Assembly (NCBI GenBank): GCA_947624855.1
Contig: CANQMC010000061.1
Coordinates: 1-7,475 of the forward strand
DNA length: 7,475 nt
Source: an uncultured Bacilli bacterium
Lineage (GTDB): Bacteria > Bacillota_I > Bacilli_A > RF39 > UBA660
Direction: 5' to 3'
Below are positions 1 through 6,243 of this stretch, piece after piece. A program made the translations under genes and the position numbers. The notes beneath the pieces are model-generated. The model did not search any database. It saw only the letters and a list, made by a program, of their open reading frames with translations, and was not told where the DNA came from. Numbering within the stretch: position 1 is the first letter of the stretch; each line of letters begins with the position of its first letter.

Positions 1-75
1 ACCGAACGGTACGTACGGTGGTGTGAGAGGGAAAAGCATTCAAGATTTATCTTGAAAAGTTTTCTCTACTCGATT
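1..75 (+). mobile_element. Group II intron, 3' end (distal domain V and all of domain VI)
   Basis: The stretch around 11-30 (CGTACGGTGGTGTGAGAGG) followed by CTACTCGATT at 66-75 is the hallmark 3' end of a bacterial group II intron. Domain VI folds visibly: 25-35 pairs with 60-71, leaving A68 unpaired, and CAAGA (41-45) pairs with TCTTG (50-54) at the tip. A bulged adenosine 6-7 bases before the 3' end is the expected lariat branch point, so A68 is the likely nucleophile and the intron should end at 74 or 75. Only the 3' strand of domain V is inside the window. The reverse transcriptase/maturase gene and domains I-IV, if present, lie to the left. Whether the intron is active cannot be judged from this end. 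The exon after 75 encodes nothing I recognise. Confidence 0.85.
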
Positions 76-127
76 ATGTTTTAAATGTCGTATTTTGTCG
101 ATTTATGGGGATAATCTTAAAAAAGTG

Positions 128-166
128 TGGTCAAATTAATTTTTTGCTTGACCAATTTGTTTTTTG
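128..166 (+). terminator. Weak hairpin with T-rich tail (possible terminator)
   Basis: TGGTCAA (128-134) and TTGACCA (148-154) form a 7-bp stem with a 13-base loop, followed by a T-rich run. It could end transcription coming through the intron. The loop is long and the tail is broken by G, and the right arm doubles as a possible -35 box, so this is tentative. Apart from it and the promoter candidate, 76-232 shows no gene. Confidence 0.3.
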
Positions 167-177
167 TGTGTTATCTT
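148..177 (+). promoter_or_regulatory. Possible promoter for the Rpn-like pseudogene
   Basis: TTGACC (148-153) and TATCTT (172-177) are spaced by 18 bases and lie upstream of the AGGTGA ribosome binding site (221-226) and ATG at 233. The -35 match is good and the -10 match moderate. The -35 sits in the right arm of the hairpin at 128-154. Confidence 0.3.
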
Positions 178-232
178 TCTTTATGCAAGGAATATTTATA
201 GTTCTTGATAAAAAAAAGGAAGGTGAAAAATA

Positions 233-853
233 ATGAATGAAAATATTAAGTTATATCAAGATATAGTATTTAAAAGTGTATTTAGTGTTAAAGTCAATAT
301 AAAAATGTAGGTTTTCCTACATAATTATATGGACCAAATATTACATTTTTATATTGACTTTAACAGATGTAGAAGGAATAAGTATAGTAAGAGGAAGAAG
401 TAATAAAAGTAAAGGATTAATAAATAAAATAATCTTAAGAAATGAAGAAACAGGAGAAAGATATAAAAATATAGGTTATATATAGTACGACTTGACCAAT
501 TAAATAAGGAAGAGTATATTAAAAGTGAGAAAAGAATAATAAGGTGGTTAAAGATGCTAAATAGTGAAAACCTAGAAGAGATGAAATTAATAGCGAAGGG
601 AGATGAGAACATGGAAGCAGCAATAGAATATGCCAGAGAATTAGTAGAAGAATCAACCAAAAATGGAGTAGAAAGATACTTATTTAACTTAAAAAGGGAA
701 TCATATGACAAAGGAGAAGAAAAAGGGATGATTCAAGGAGAAAAAAATAGAAATATTGAAATAGCTAAAAGTATGTTAAGAAAAGAAATACCAATTAATG
801 ATATATCAGAAATAACAGGTTTAACAATTAAAGAAATTGATAGATTAAAATAA
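233..853 (+). pseudogene. Rpn/PD-(D/E)XK-family transposase-like protein, decayed
   Basis: An AGGTGA site (221-226) precedes ATG at 233, which opens MNENIKLYQDIVFKSVFS, the usual start of Rpn-family (recombination-promoting nuclease, PD-(D/E)XK transposase-like) proteins. The reading then runs into a palindromic insert with a TAG at 308-310. After the insert a second piece is readable (365 to about 482, including ILRNEETGERYKNIGYI). A frame change near 482 then leads to the well-preserved C-terminus (about 482-853: VRLDQLNKEEY, then a charged helix, then ITGLTIKEIDRLK). That tail, with its Lys/Glu-rich helix and short HTH-like end, is typical of the family. Most of the catalytic nuclease core is missing: about 200 codons span the locus, against roughly 280-320 in intact relatives. 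ATG 554 could start a 99-residue protein in the last frame, but it lacks a good ribosome binding site and lies mid-domain. I infer an inactive remnant. Family assignment is by recognition of the ends, not by a search. Confidence 0.7.
286..365. repeat. 80-bp palindromic element with perfect 24-bp inverted arms
   Basis: Bases 286-309 and 342-365 are exact reverse complements over 24 bp (outer end TGTTAAAGTC, inner end AAAAATGTA). They flank a 32-base core that starts a second, smaller hairpin: ATGTAGG (305-311), loop TTTT, CCTACAT (316-322). The element interrupts the Rpn-like pseudogene and brings its stop codon. I see no flanking target-site duplication. It resembles a MITE or small palindromic repeat; a local inverted duplication is the alternative. 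Confidence 0.75.
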
Positions 854-865
854 TAATAAATAATT

Positions 866-894
866 AAAAAAGCACATATTTCTATGTGTTTTTC
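866..894. terminator. Bidirectional intrinsic terminator between the Rpn remnant and ponA
   Basis: CACATA (873-878) pairs with TATGTG (883-888) around a TTTC loop. The stem is extended by a G-T pair and by A866-871 against the T run at 889-893. Read on the minus strand, the stem is followed by six T residues and starts 7 bases past the ponA stop codon, so its main job is probably to end the recU-ponA transcript. On the plus strand it also ends the Rpn remnant, with a shorter T run. Confidence 0.75.
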
Positions 895-900
895 ATATAA

Positions 901-3495
901 TTATTCTAAGCCAGTATCATGATTATAATAATTGTCATTATTGTTATCTGGACCAACTGTGGTACCTGTATCGGTATTATCATCAACCATATCATTAATA
1001 TTTGAATCAATTTGGGCTTGGGCTGATATTTCTAAACCAGAACTCATATTAGCTTTAAAAATACTATATGCCGATTTAACAACAAAATTATAATTTGACA
1101 TCGAGGCATTAGCAGGATAGGTAAAATAAGTATTAGTTGTAAATCCTAAATCAGTTAAATTACCTGATAAATCTTTTAAGTATATTTGATAGCCAACTGT
1201 ACCTATATTATTTGTATCATATTTTATTCTATTTTGATAAGCAGATGATTTATATTTGCTGAAAAATTCCCAATAAGAGCTTGTATTATACATTTCAGCA
1301 ATTGCTTCTTGATCAATGCCTACAGGAGTACTTATAGGATCCCAGGAGAGGGAAATTGATGAACCATCGAAACTAGCATTACCGTTAGTTGGATTTTCTA
1401 ATGTTTCGAATCTTGGAGATACTTCAGAAGGTTCATATCCTCTTACAAATAAATCAGTTGATTTTAGACTGCTTGGGGTATTAGCACTAGCAAGCATTGT
1501 AGGGTAAGTATCTCTTTCAAAAGTTACGGATACTACTCCACTTGGTTTTTTTCCAAATTTAGAATTCTTTTTGTATATTTTAGGAGCGACAGCTTTCATA
1601 ATAGATTTTCTGGCAACGCTTCCTACACTACTTGTTAAATAGCCATCGGTATTTTTATCATATCCTAACCATAACGAAATAACGTAATCTGGTGAATATG
1701 TAATATTCCAGTGGTTAGGAGTAGCATCAGGGCTAATTCCTAAAGCTTTAGCAGAAGCAGCATCAATGGTTGTAGTACCACCTTTGGCAGCAATATCAGT
1801 ACCACTTATTCGGAAATTACCACCAACATTACTTTGACCACCAGTAACTAACATATCGGTTATCATATAAGCTGTTTCTTCACTCATAACTCTTTTCTTT
1901 TCTATTTGACGATTATATGGTTGTTCGGTTTCTAAATAAACTATTTTAGTATAAGCATAAGGTTCAATGAATATTCCACCTCGACCAAAAGTAGCATATG
2001 CTCCTGCCATAGTAAGTGGGTCTGTTCCGTCAAAACCACCTATAGCGGCTGATTCGTGAAGAGTATCACCATAGTTAATACCTAAACTATGAACAAAATC
2101 AGCAATTTTTTCAAGTCCAACTTCTTTAGCAACTTGTTGGAAAGCTTGAACAGCAGGAACGTTTTTAGATACAACTAAAGCTCTTCGCATAGTCATAGCT
2201 CCACTGTAAGTACGATCGGCATTAACAATTGTACCACCGCTTGTATAACTCCATTTGCGGTCATAGAAGATAGTACCAGTCGAACCATGTAAATATTCAA
2301 TATAAGGTCCGTAGTCAAAGATTGGTTTAGCAGTAGAACCAGGTTGTCTATTGATACCTAAAACAGGATCATAATTATCTTTACCAACTGCGCGGTTTGT
2401 TCCTTTAGCTGTATAATTTCTACCTCCAGATAAAGCTTGAATTGCACCATCTTGAGTATTTATAACGGCCATACCAAATTGAATTTTATTATCTCTAAAT
2501 TTATATAAATCACCATCTTCTAATTGATTTAAAACTTTAGATATTTTAGGATCAAGAGTAGTATAAATAGCCATTGGTACTTTATATGGGTCGTCACCAG
2601 TTTCTTTTTGAACTTGTTTTAAAACAAAATCAATAAAAGCTTGGTATTCACCAGTATCTTCTTGTTTATGTTCTGCAAGTAGACTTTGAACAGAAACTGA
2701 TTCGGCAAATTCTTTTTCTTCTTCAGTTATATATCCATGTTTAACCATTAAGTTTAAAACTGTTGAACGTCTTTCAGTAGCATTTTCAGGATAACTATAT
2801 GGATTAAAATAAGATGGGTTATTAAACATACCTACTAATAGACTAGCTTCCGCTAATGTTAAATCAGATACTGATTTACCAAATAAATATTGGCTACCTT
2901 GTTCAACACCGTTTATAGAACCATAGTAAGTAGATCCTCCACCTAACCATTGACTATTGAAATAAAATTCAATTATTTCTTCTTTAGTATAAGTGGCTTC
3001 TAGTTTAAATACAGCCATATATATATCAGTGAATTTTCTAATAATACCTGCGATTCCGTGAGCTTCTGAGCCAGTATAAGTATTTTTGATAACTTGCATG
3101 CTTATTGTAGATGCTCCACCAGCATTTTGACCTTTTAATTGACCTAAAGATGCTTTCATGAAACGAGCAGCATCAAATCCATTATGTTGGAAGAAACGAG
3201 AATCTTCTGTAGCAACTAAAGCATCAATTAAAACTTGAGGAAGATCACTATAAGTAACAAGTTTAACGTTTTCAGCTCCATAACGGGCTAATTCGGTTTT
3301 ACCATCATTAGCATATAAAACAGTGGCTTCTTTATTATATAATTCATCAGGTATAAAATCAGGAGAGGCAATAATAATATATAAAGCAAAAGCTAAAATA
3401 GATGATGATATAGCTATGCCAATACTAATTAAGATTATTAAAATAATATTTTTTTTATTATGTTTTTTTTCTTTTTTGATTTTTGGTTTTTTCAT
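901..3495 (-). CDS. ponA: Class A penicillin-binding protein (PBP1A-like, transglycosylase/transpeptidase)
   Basis: Bifunctional peptidoglycan synthase, 864 residues, a normal length for the family. A Lys-rich cytoplasmic tail (1-16) precedes one membrane anchor (about 17-43). The GT51 glycosyltransferase domain (about 60-260) shows EDSRFFQH (catalytic Glu97), GASTISMQ (127-134) and RKFTD (153-157), where Asp replaces the usual Glu. The transpeptidase domain (about 335-640) has the SxxK box PGSTAKP with nucleophile Ser387 and Lys390, SKN at 443-445, and KGGT at 571-574 instead of the usual KTGT. A fibronectin-III-like domain (about 690-815) and an Asp/Asn-rich tail (829-864) follow, as in B. 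subtilis PBP1. It polymerises and crosslinks lipid II on the outer membrane face. The start is fixed by GAGGAG at 3504-3509 inside recU and by the ATGA overlap with the recU stop, which implies translational coupling. The altered boxes are discussed in the findings; the overall call is firm. Confidence 0.96.
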   Translation of the reverse strand: MKKPKIKKEKKHNKKNIILIILISIGIAISSSILAFALYIIIASPDFIPDELYNKEATVLYANDGKTELARYGAENVKLVTYSDLPQVLIDALVATEDSRFFQHNGFDAARFMKASLGQLKGQNAGGASTISMQVIKNTYTGSEAHGIAGIIRKFTDIYMAVFKLEATYTKEEIIEFYFNSQWLGGGSTYYGSINGVEQGSQYLFGKSVSDLTLAEASLLVGMFNNPSYFNPYSYPENATERRSTVLNLMVKHGYITEEEKEFAESVSVQSLLAEHKQEDTGEYQAFIDFVLKQVQKETGDDPYKVPMAIYTTLDPKISKVLNQLEDGDLYKFRDNKIQFGMAVINTQDGAIQALSGGRNYTAKGTNRAVGKDNYDPVLGINRQPGSTAKPIFDYGPYIEYLHGSTGTIFYDRKWSYTSGGTIVNADRTYSGAMTMRRALVVSKNVPAVQAFQQVAKEVGLEKIADFVHSLGINYGDTLHESAAIGGFDGTDPLTMAGAYATFGRGGIFIEPYAYTKIVYLETEQPYNRQIEKKRVMSEETAYMITDMLVTGGQSNVGGNFRISGTDIAAKGGTTTIDAASAKALGISPDATPNHWNITYSPDYVISLWLGYDKNTDGYLTSSVGSVARKSIMKAVAPKIYKKNSKFGKKPSGVVSVTFERDTYPTMLASANTPSSLKSTDLFVRGYEPSEVSPRFETLENPTNGNASFDGSSISLSWDPISTPVGIDQEAIAEMYNTSSYWEFFSKYKSSAYQNRIKYDTNNIGTVGYQIYLKDLSGNLTDLGFTTNTYFTYPANASMSNYNFVVKSAYSIFKANMSSGLEISAQAQIDSNINDMVDDNTDTGTTVGPDNNNDNYYNHDTGLE

Positions 3496-4049
3496 TTAAT
3501 CAACTCCTCATATACAATATTTATACCTTCTAAAAAATCAATTCCTTTTAAATAATTAAATTTTAATTCTTGTCCCTTACTTTTAATTATATTATAAGGA
3601 ATACTTTTTCTTGCGGTATTTTTAATAAAATTTAATAAATCTTCACCTTTAAATAAAAAATATTTTTCATTCATTCCAATTATTAAAAAGGCAATTCCAC
3701 CATGGACTATAATATTTTTGATATGCTTTATTTGATGATCATGAATATTTTGAAGGGGAAAAGAAGTCTTACTGTGGCATTCTTTAGCATCAAATTCCAC
3801 ATATTTTCCTTTATAAATACCATTATAGTCTAAAGTAGAAGGCTCTTTAAAATAGGCTTTTTTTATTTCCATATTATTATAATCAACTTCGACTATTCCT
3901 ATAGGGGTAGGTTTTTTATAAATAATAGCTAAATTATTTTCAATATAATATTTACAAGCTTCGTTTATTAAAAATTCTAAATCCATACCACGATTGCCAT
4001 AGGTTATCGGTTTTTTATAATTTTTTTTGATGTTGCTTGGATACTTCAT
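3492..4049 (-). CDS. recU: Holliday junction resolvase RecU
   Basis: A 185-residue member of the RecU family, which cleaves four-way DNA junctions during recombination repair and chromosome segregation. Family signatures are present in order: NRGMDLEFLINEA (19-31), KKPTPIGIVEV (45-55), STLDYNGIYKGKYVEFDAKE (71-90) and TSFPLQNIHDHQIKH (95-109). The nuclease residues are probably Asp74, Asp87 (Glu in B. subtilis) and Lys89, with Gln106 nearby. The protein is slightly shorter than the B. subtilis one (about 206), mainly in the N-terminal tail and at the end. The start is ATG at 4049 with AGGTGA at 4054-4059. It is the first gene of a two-gene operon with ponA, a conserved pairing in Firmicutes; its TGA stop overlaps the ponA ATG. 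Confidence 0.96.
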   Translation of the reverse strand: MKYPSNIKKNYKKPITYGNRGMDLEFLINEACKYYIENNLAIIYKKPTPIGIVEVDYNNMEIKKAYFKEPSTLDYNGIYKGKYVEFDAKECHSKTSFPLQNIHDHQIKHIKNIIVHGGIAFLIIGMNEKYFLFKGEDLLNFIKNTARKSIPYNIIKSKGQELKFNYLKGIDFLEGINIVYEELIK

Positions 4050-4066
4050 GTAATCACCTAAGATAC

Positions 4067-4095
4067 ATTATACTATAAAACCTATAAAATATCTA
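4067..4095 (-). promoter_or_regulatory. Sigma-A-type promoter of recU-ponA
   Basis: On the minus strand, TATAAT (4067-4072) is preceded at 17 bases by TAGATA (4090-4095), four of six matches to the -35 consensus. Transcription would start near 4060, right at the AGGTGA ribosome binding site, giving a leader of only about 11 bases. Three CTATAAA repeats (4073-4099, plus strand) lie across it. Confidence 0.55.
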
Positions 4096-4144
4096 TAAAT
4101 ATAAAGATAATTTACTAAAGTTTACAATACTTTTTTTGACATGT

Positions 4145-4165
4145 TTTGTCGAATGGCAAGACAAA
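4145..4165. promoter_or_regulatory. Inverted repeat, possible operator in the divergent region
   Basis: TTTGTC (4145-4150) and GACAAA (4160-4165) form a 6-bp inverted repeat with a 9-base spacer, placed between the recU promoter and the small reading frame at 4202. TGTCGAA at 4147-4153 matches the core of a Spo0A box, but a single 7-base match proves little. A TTGACA lies just left of it at 4136-4141 without a well-placed -10. Otherwise 4050-4200 holds only the recU promoter. Confidence 0.3.
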
Positions 4166-4178
4166 TTTTAAAATATCT

Positions 4179-4186
4179 GTTATTAT
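4179..4186 (+). promoter_or_regulatory. Possible extended -10 for the small gene at 4202
   Basis: GTTATTAT preceded by T4178 reads as TGT plus TATTAT, an extended -10 type, about 16 bases before ATG 4202. No convincing -35 is seen. If used, the leader would be under 15 bases, as at recU. Confidence 0.3.
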
Positions 4187-4201
4187 ATACTCGGTGATAC
4201 T

Positions 4202-4309
4202 ATGAAAAATGATTTATTAATAAGTGATGTAATTAAAAAACTTAATTCTTTAATATTAGATTTTGATTCTTATTATACTTTAAAAAATATTAAAAGAAAT
4301 TGTAAATAA
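4202..4309 (+). CDS. Hypothetical small protein, 35 aa
   Basis: ATG 4202 opens MKNDLLISDVIKKLNSLILD... and closes at TAA 4307-4309. The AT-rich codon use resembles the neighbouring genes. GGTGAT at 4193-4198 is a well-placed ribosome binding site of the same type as those of recU and the right-end genes. The product is basic, with one possible amphipathic helix (about 5-20), no membrane segment and one Cys at 34. I do not recognise a family. It sits alone between the recU promoter and the gpsB promoter. After it, 4310-4379 is AT-rich with no clear hairpin terminator. In such AT-rich DNA a 35-codon frame can arise by chance; the ribosome binding site is the main support. Confidence 0.4.
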   Translation: MKNDLLISDVIKKLNSLILDFDSYYTLKNIKRNCK

Positions 4310-4379
4310 TTTGTAAATCCTTTTATTATCTATATATATAATATATTTTTTAATAATTTTTTAAAAGAATCAGCAACTA

Positions 4380-4409
4380 TTGACAAAATACCCTAAAAAA
4401 TATTATAAT
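4380..4409 (+). promoter_or_regulatory. Sigma-A promoter of gpsB (and probably rnpB-rodZ-pgsA)
   Basis: A perfect TTGACA (4380-4385) and a perfect TATAAT (4404-4409) are separated by 18 bases. Transcription should start near 4416, giving a leader of about 19 bases before ATG 4435. No comparably good promoter is visible before rodZ or pgsA, so this is likely the main promoter up to the terminator at 6244. Confidence 0.8.
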
Positions 4410-4434
4410 ATTGACAATAAAGGAAGTGAATTGG

Positions 4435-4761
4435 ATGTATAGTGATAAGATTTATTTGACTCCCCAAGAAATACTTGATAAGGAGTTTAAGATTGATGCT
4501 AGAGGATATCGACCTCAAGAAGTTGATAAATATCTAGATATGATCATCCGTGATTATACTGAATTTATTAATATCATCAAGAGAAATGAAAAGGAAATAA
4601 AAGATTTAACAGAAGACAATCAAAAACTTAAAGCCGAGATAAGAAATTTACGGGAACAATTAGTTGCGAGTGAAAATACTAGTGATGGTAGTTCAAGTAA
4701 TGTCGATTTATTGAGGAGAATAAGTAAATTAGAAAAAGTTGTTTTTGGAAAATATGAATAA
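4435..4761 (+). CDS. gpsB: Cell cycle protein GpsB
   Basis: GpsB is a cytoplasmic, membrane-associated, hexameric adaptor of the DivIVA/GpsB family that shuttles class A PBPs between side wall and septum. The 108 residues match family length. The N-terminal domain (1-65) has KEFKIDARGYRPQEVDKYLD (16-35) with Tyr25, Asp31 and Asp35, the residues that form the PBP-tail pocket in B. subtilis. A coiled coil (about 36-78) and a Ser/Asn linker follow. The C-terminal oligomerisation segment is VDLLRRISKLEKVVFG (90-105). The start is ATG 4435 with AGGAAGTGA at 4421-4429; a TTG at 4411 in frame lies upstream of the predicted transcription start and is excluded. The stop codon lies inside the 5' strand of rnpB helix P1. 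The neighbouring ponA encodes its likely client. Confidence 0.95.
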   Translation: MYSDKIYLTPQEILDKEFKIDARGYRPQEVDKYLDMIIRDYTEFINIIKRNEKEIKDLTEDNQKLKAEIRNLREQLVASENTSDGSSSNVDLLRRISKLEKVVFGKYE

Positions 4762-5109
4762 TATTCGGACAAATGCTGCATAAATTATATGTAGAGGAAA
4801 GTCCATGCTCCCACATACCTGCGATGGTTGTAGTGTTCGTGCTTAGGGAAAAAATAACCTAAGGTAGAGAAATCTAACGGCCTTGAGGCTTCCTAAAAGT
4901 TAGCTTATGGAAGTAGTAAAGATAAAGTGCCATAGTAACGTACAAACTGGAAACGGTGGAAATGGAACGCGGTAAACCCCACGAGGGAGAAATCCAAATT
5001 ATGGTAGGAGAGCTCTTACAAAAGAAATGAATGGCGTAAGGGACTAGAAATAGTAGATAAATATTTGTCGCCCAATTTTGGGAACAGAACATGGCTTAGG
5101 AATATTATT
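4757..5109 (+). ncRNA. rnpB: RNase P RNA, class B (Bacillus type)
   Basis: Catalytic RNA of RNase P, which removes 5' leaders from tRNA precursors. Conserved blocks appear in the right order: TAGAGGAAAGTCCATGCTC (4792-4810), GTAGTGTTCGTG (about 4830-4841), AAAGTGCCATAGTAACG (4924-4940), GGAACGCGGTAAACCCC (4964-4980, the loop that binds tRNA CCA) and ACAGAACATGGCTTAG (5084-5099). AATAATATTC (4757-4766) pairs with GAATATTATT (5100-5109) as helix P1, which sets the ends. At about 350 bases it is shorter than the 401-base B. subtilis RNA, implying trimmed peripheral helices. Its 5' end overlaps the gpsB stop codon and no strong promoter of its own is visible. It may be processed from the gpsB transcript or made from a weak promoter inside gpsB. 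A T-rich run follows P1 (5107-5117). Confidence 0.95.
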
Positions 5110-5140
5110 TATTTTTTAAAATAGAAGGAGTGAATCTAAC

Positions 5141-5614
5141 TTGGATAGTATTGGGAGTCTTTTAAAAATGACTCGAGAATCATCAGGGGTTAGTATTAAT
5201 GAGGCAAGCCTGGATTTAAATATTAATGAAAATTATCTTTTAAATATTGAAGATGGAAAAATAGGATGCTTTAAAGATATTTTTGAACTTAAAGAATATA
5301 TAAGTAATTATGCTAAATATTTAGGTTTAGATAGTGAAAAATTAATTGATGAGTTTAATGAATATATGTTTGAGTATACTTCAAAAATTCCTATTAAAGA
5401 AATTGAAAAAAAAGCTAAACTTGAAGCAAAAGAAGATAATAATAAGATTACAAGTCCTTATACTAGAAAACCTAGAAAATATAATAAAAGTTATTATATA
5501 GGTATTTATCTTGTTATTATTATTTTAGTTGTTTTAGCAATTGTTTGGAGTATTAAGCAAATAACAATAGATAATCATCATACAAGTGTAATAAGTTATG
5601 TAAATTATAGATAG
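5141..5614 (+). CDS. RodZ-like membrane protein with N-terminal helix-turn-helix
   Basis: 157 residues. The N-terminal XRE/Cro-type HTH (about 3-70: IGSLLKMTRESSGVSINEA, then ENYLLNIEDG, then NYAKYLGLD) is the RodZ type, which in model organisms binds MreB rather than DNA. A charged cytoplasmic linker (about 80-116, ending in TRKPRKYNK) and one membrane helix (about 118-138) follow, with only about 19 residues outside. Typical RodZ proteins carry a larger extracytoplasmic domain, so this one is minimal. The start is TTG 5141, chosen because AAGGAGTGA (5125-5133) is well placed and the HTH begins at residue 3; ATG 5168 would cut into it. It lies 31 bases after rnpB and 11 before pgsA, matching the B. 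subtilis ymfM (rodZ)-pgsA order. No mreB is in the window, so its role in elongation is inferred. Confidence 0.82.
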   Translation: MDSIGSLLKMTRESSGVSINEASLDLNINENYLLNIEDGKIGCFKDIFELKEYISNYAKYLGLDSEKLIDEFNEYMFEYTSKIPIKEIEKKAKLEAKEDNNKITSPYTRKPRKYNKSYYIGIYLVIIILVVLAIVWSIKQITIDNHHTSVISYVNYR

Positions 5615-5625
5615 GAGTATAGTTT

Positions 5626-6222
5626 ATGAATTTACCGAATAAATTAACAATTGGACGAATAATTACGGCAATAATAATATTACTTTTATTAATTATACCT
5701 TGGTATAATTTAGGAATTAATTTTCCAACTTTTATGATTCAAGGTAAAATAGTAGTTGATTTAAAATATATTATTGCAGGGGTTTTATTTATTTTAGCTT
5801 CTATTACAGATTGTTTAGATGGTTATATTGCTAGAAGTAGGAATTTAGTAACAGATTTTGGTAAAGTAATGGACGCTATAGCGGATAAAGTTTTAGTTAA
5901 TGGTTTACTGATAGTTTTAGCTTATGATGGTTTTATAAGTGTAGCAATACCTGTTATTATTATAACAAGAGATATATTTGTCGATGCTTTTAAAATGGCT
6001 AGTGGTAAAAAAGGTAAAGTTGTGGCAGCTTCTTATATGGGTAAAGCCAAAACTATTTGTATGATGGTAGGAATGGCTCTTATAATGTTTTATAATTTAC
6101 CATTTGAATTTATTGGTATTAATGTAGCTTATGTTTTAATAATTGTTGGTACTATATTATCTGTAGCAAGTGCTTGTGAATATTATTATCATACTAAAGA
6201 TACTTTTAGTTCAAATAAATAA
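5626..6222 (+). CDS. pgsA: CDP-diacylglycerol-glycerol-3-phosphate 3-phosphatidyltransferase
   Basis: An integral membrane enzyme that joins CDP-diacylglycerol and glycerol-3-phosphate to give phosphatidylglycerolphosphate, the committed step to phosphatidylglycerol and cardiolipin. The full CDP-alcohol phosphatidyltransferase signature is present: Asp62, Asp65, Gly66, Ala69, Arg70, Gly79, Asp83 and Asp87 (within TDCLDGYIAR ... FGKVMDAIAD). NLPNKLTIGRI at the N-terminus and several hydrophobic helices (about 10-26, 47-61, 90-114, 142-156, 164-184) fit PgsA, and 198 residues is the family length. AGGAG (5613-5617) overlaps the rodZ stop codon, so the two are probably coupled. A terminator follows 21 bases after the stop. 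Another CDP-alcohol transferase is possible in principle, but the N-terminus and gene order favour PgsA. Confidence 0.93.
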   Translation: MNLPNKLTIGRIITAIIILLLLIIPWYNLGINFPTFMIQGKIVVDLKYIIAGVLFILASITDCLDGYIARSRNLVTDFGKVMDAIADKVLVNGLLIVLAYDGFISVAIPVIIITRDIFVDAFKMASGKKGKVVAASYMGKAKTICMMVGMALIMFYNLPFEFIGINVAYVLIIVGTILSVASACEYYYHTKDTFSSNK

Positions 6223-6243
6223 TTGTAAAATAATATGTAAAGT

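Noticed and set aside
349..711. 120-codon open frame on the minus strand rich in Leu, Tyr and Phe
   Set aside because: It is antisense to the Rpn remnant and its composition is what the complement of A-rich coding DNA gives; no ribosome binding site.
554..853. A free-standing 99-residue functional protein
   Set aside because: The frame continues upstream to about 482 with Rpn-family sequence (VRLDQLNKEEY), so ATG 554 is an internal Met of a broken gene.
1316..1507. 63-codon plus-strand frame inside ponA
   Set aside because: Antisense shadow of the PBP C-terminal region, which has clear domains on the minus strand.
901..4049. Mycoplasma-type genetic code (TGA as Trp)
   Set aside because: recU ends with TGA at the ATGA overlap, and the long PBP frame has no internal TGA.
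4378..4417. ATTGACAA repeated at 4379 and 4410
   Set aside because: Only 8 bases, one copy being part of the -35 box; no third copy or symmetry supports an operator.
4411..4434. Longer GpsB starting at TTG 4411
   Set aside because: The TTG lies directly after the -10 box, upstream of the predicted transcript start; ATG 4435 has a good AGGAAGTGA site and matches the family N-terminus.
4874..5092. 72-codon minus-strand frame
   Set aside because: It lies wholly antisense to RNase P RNA, whose conserved blocks explain the sequence.
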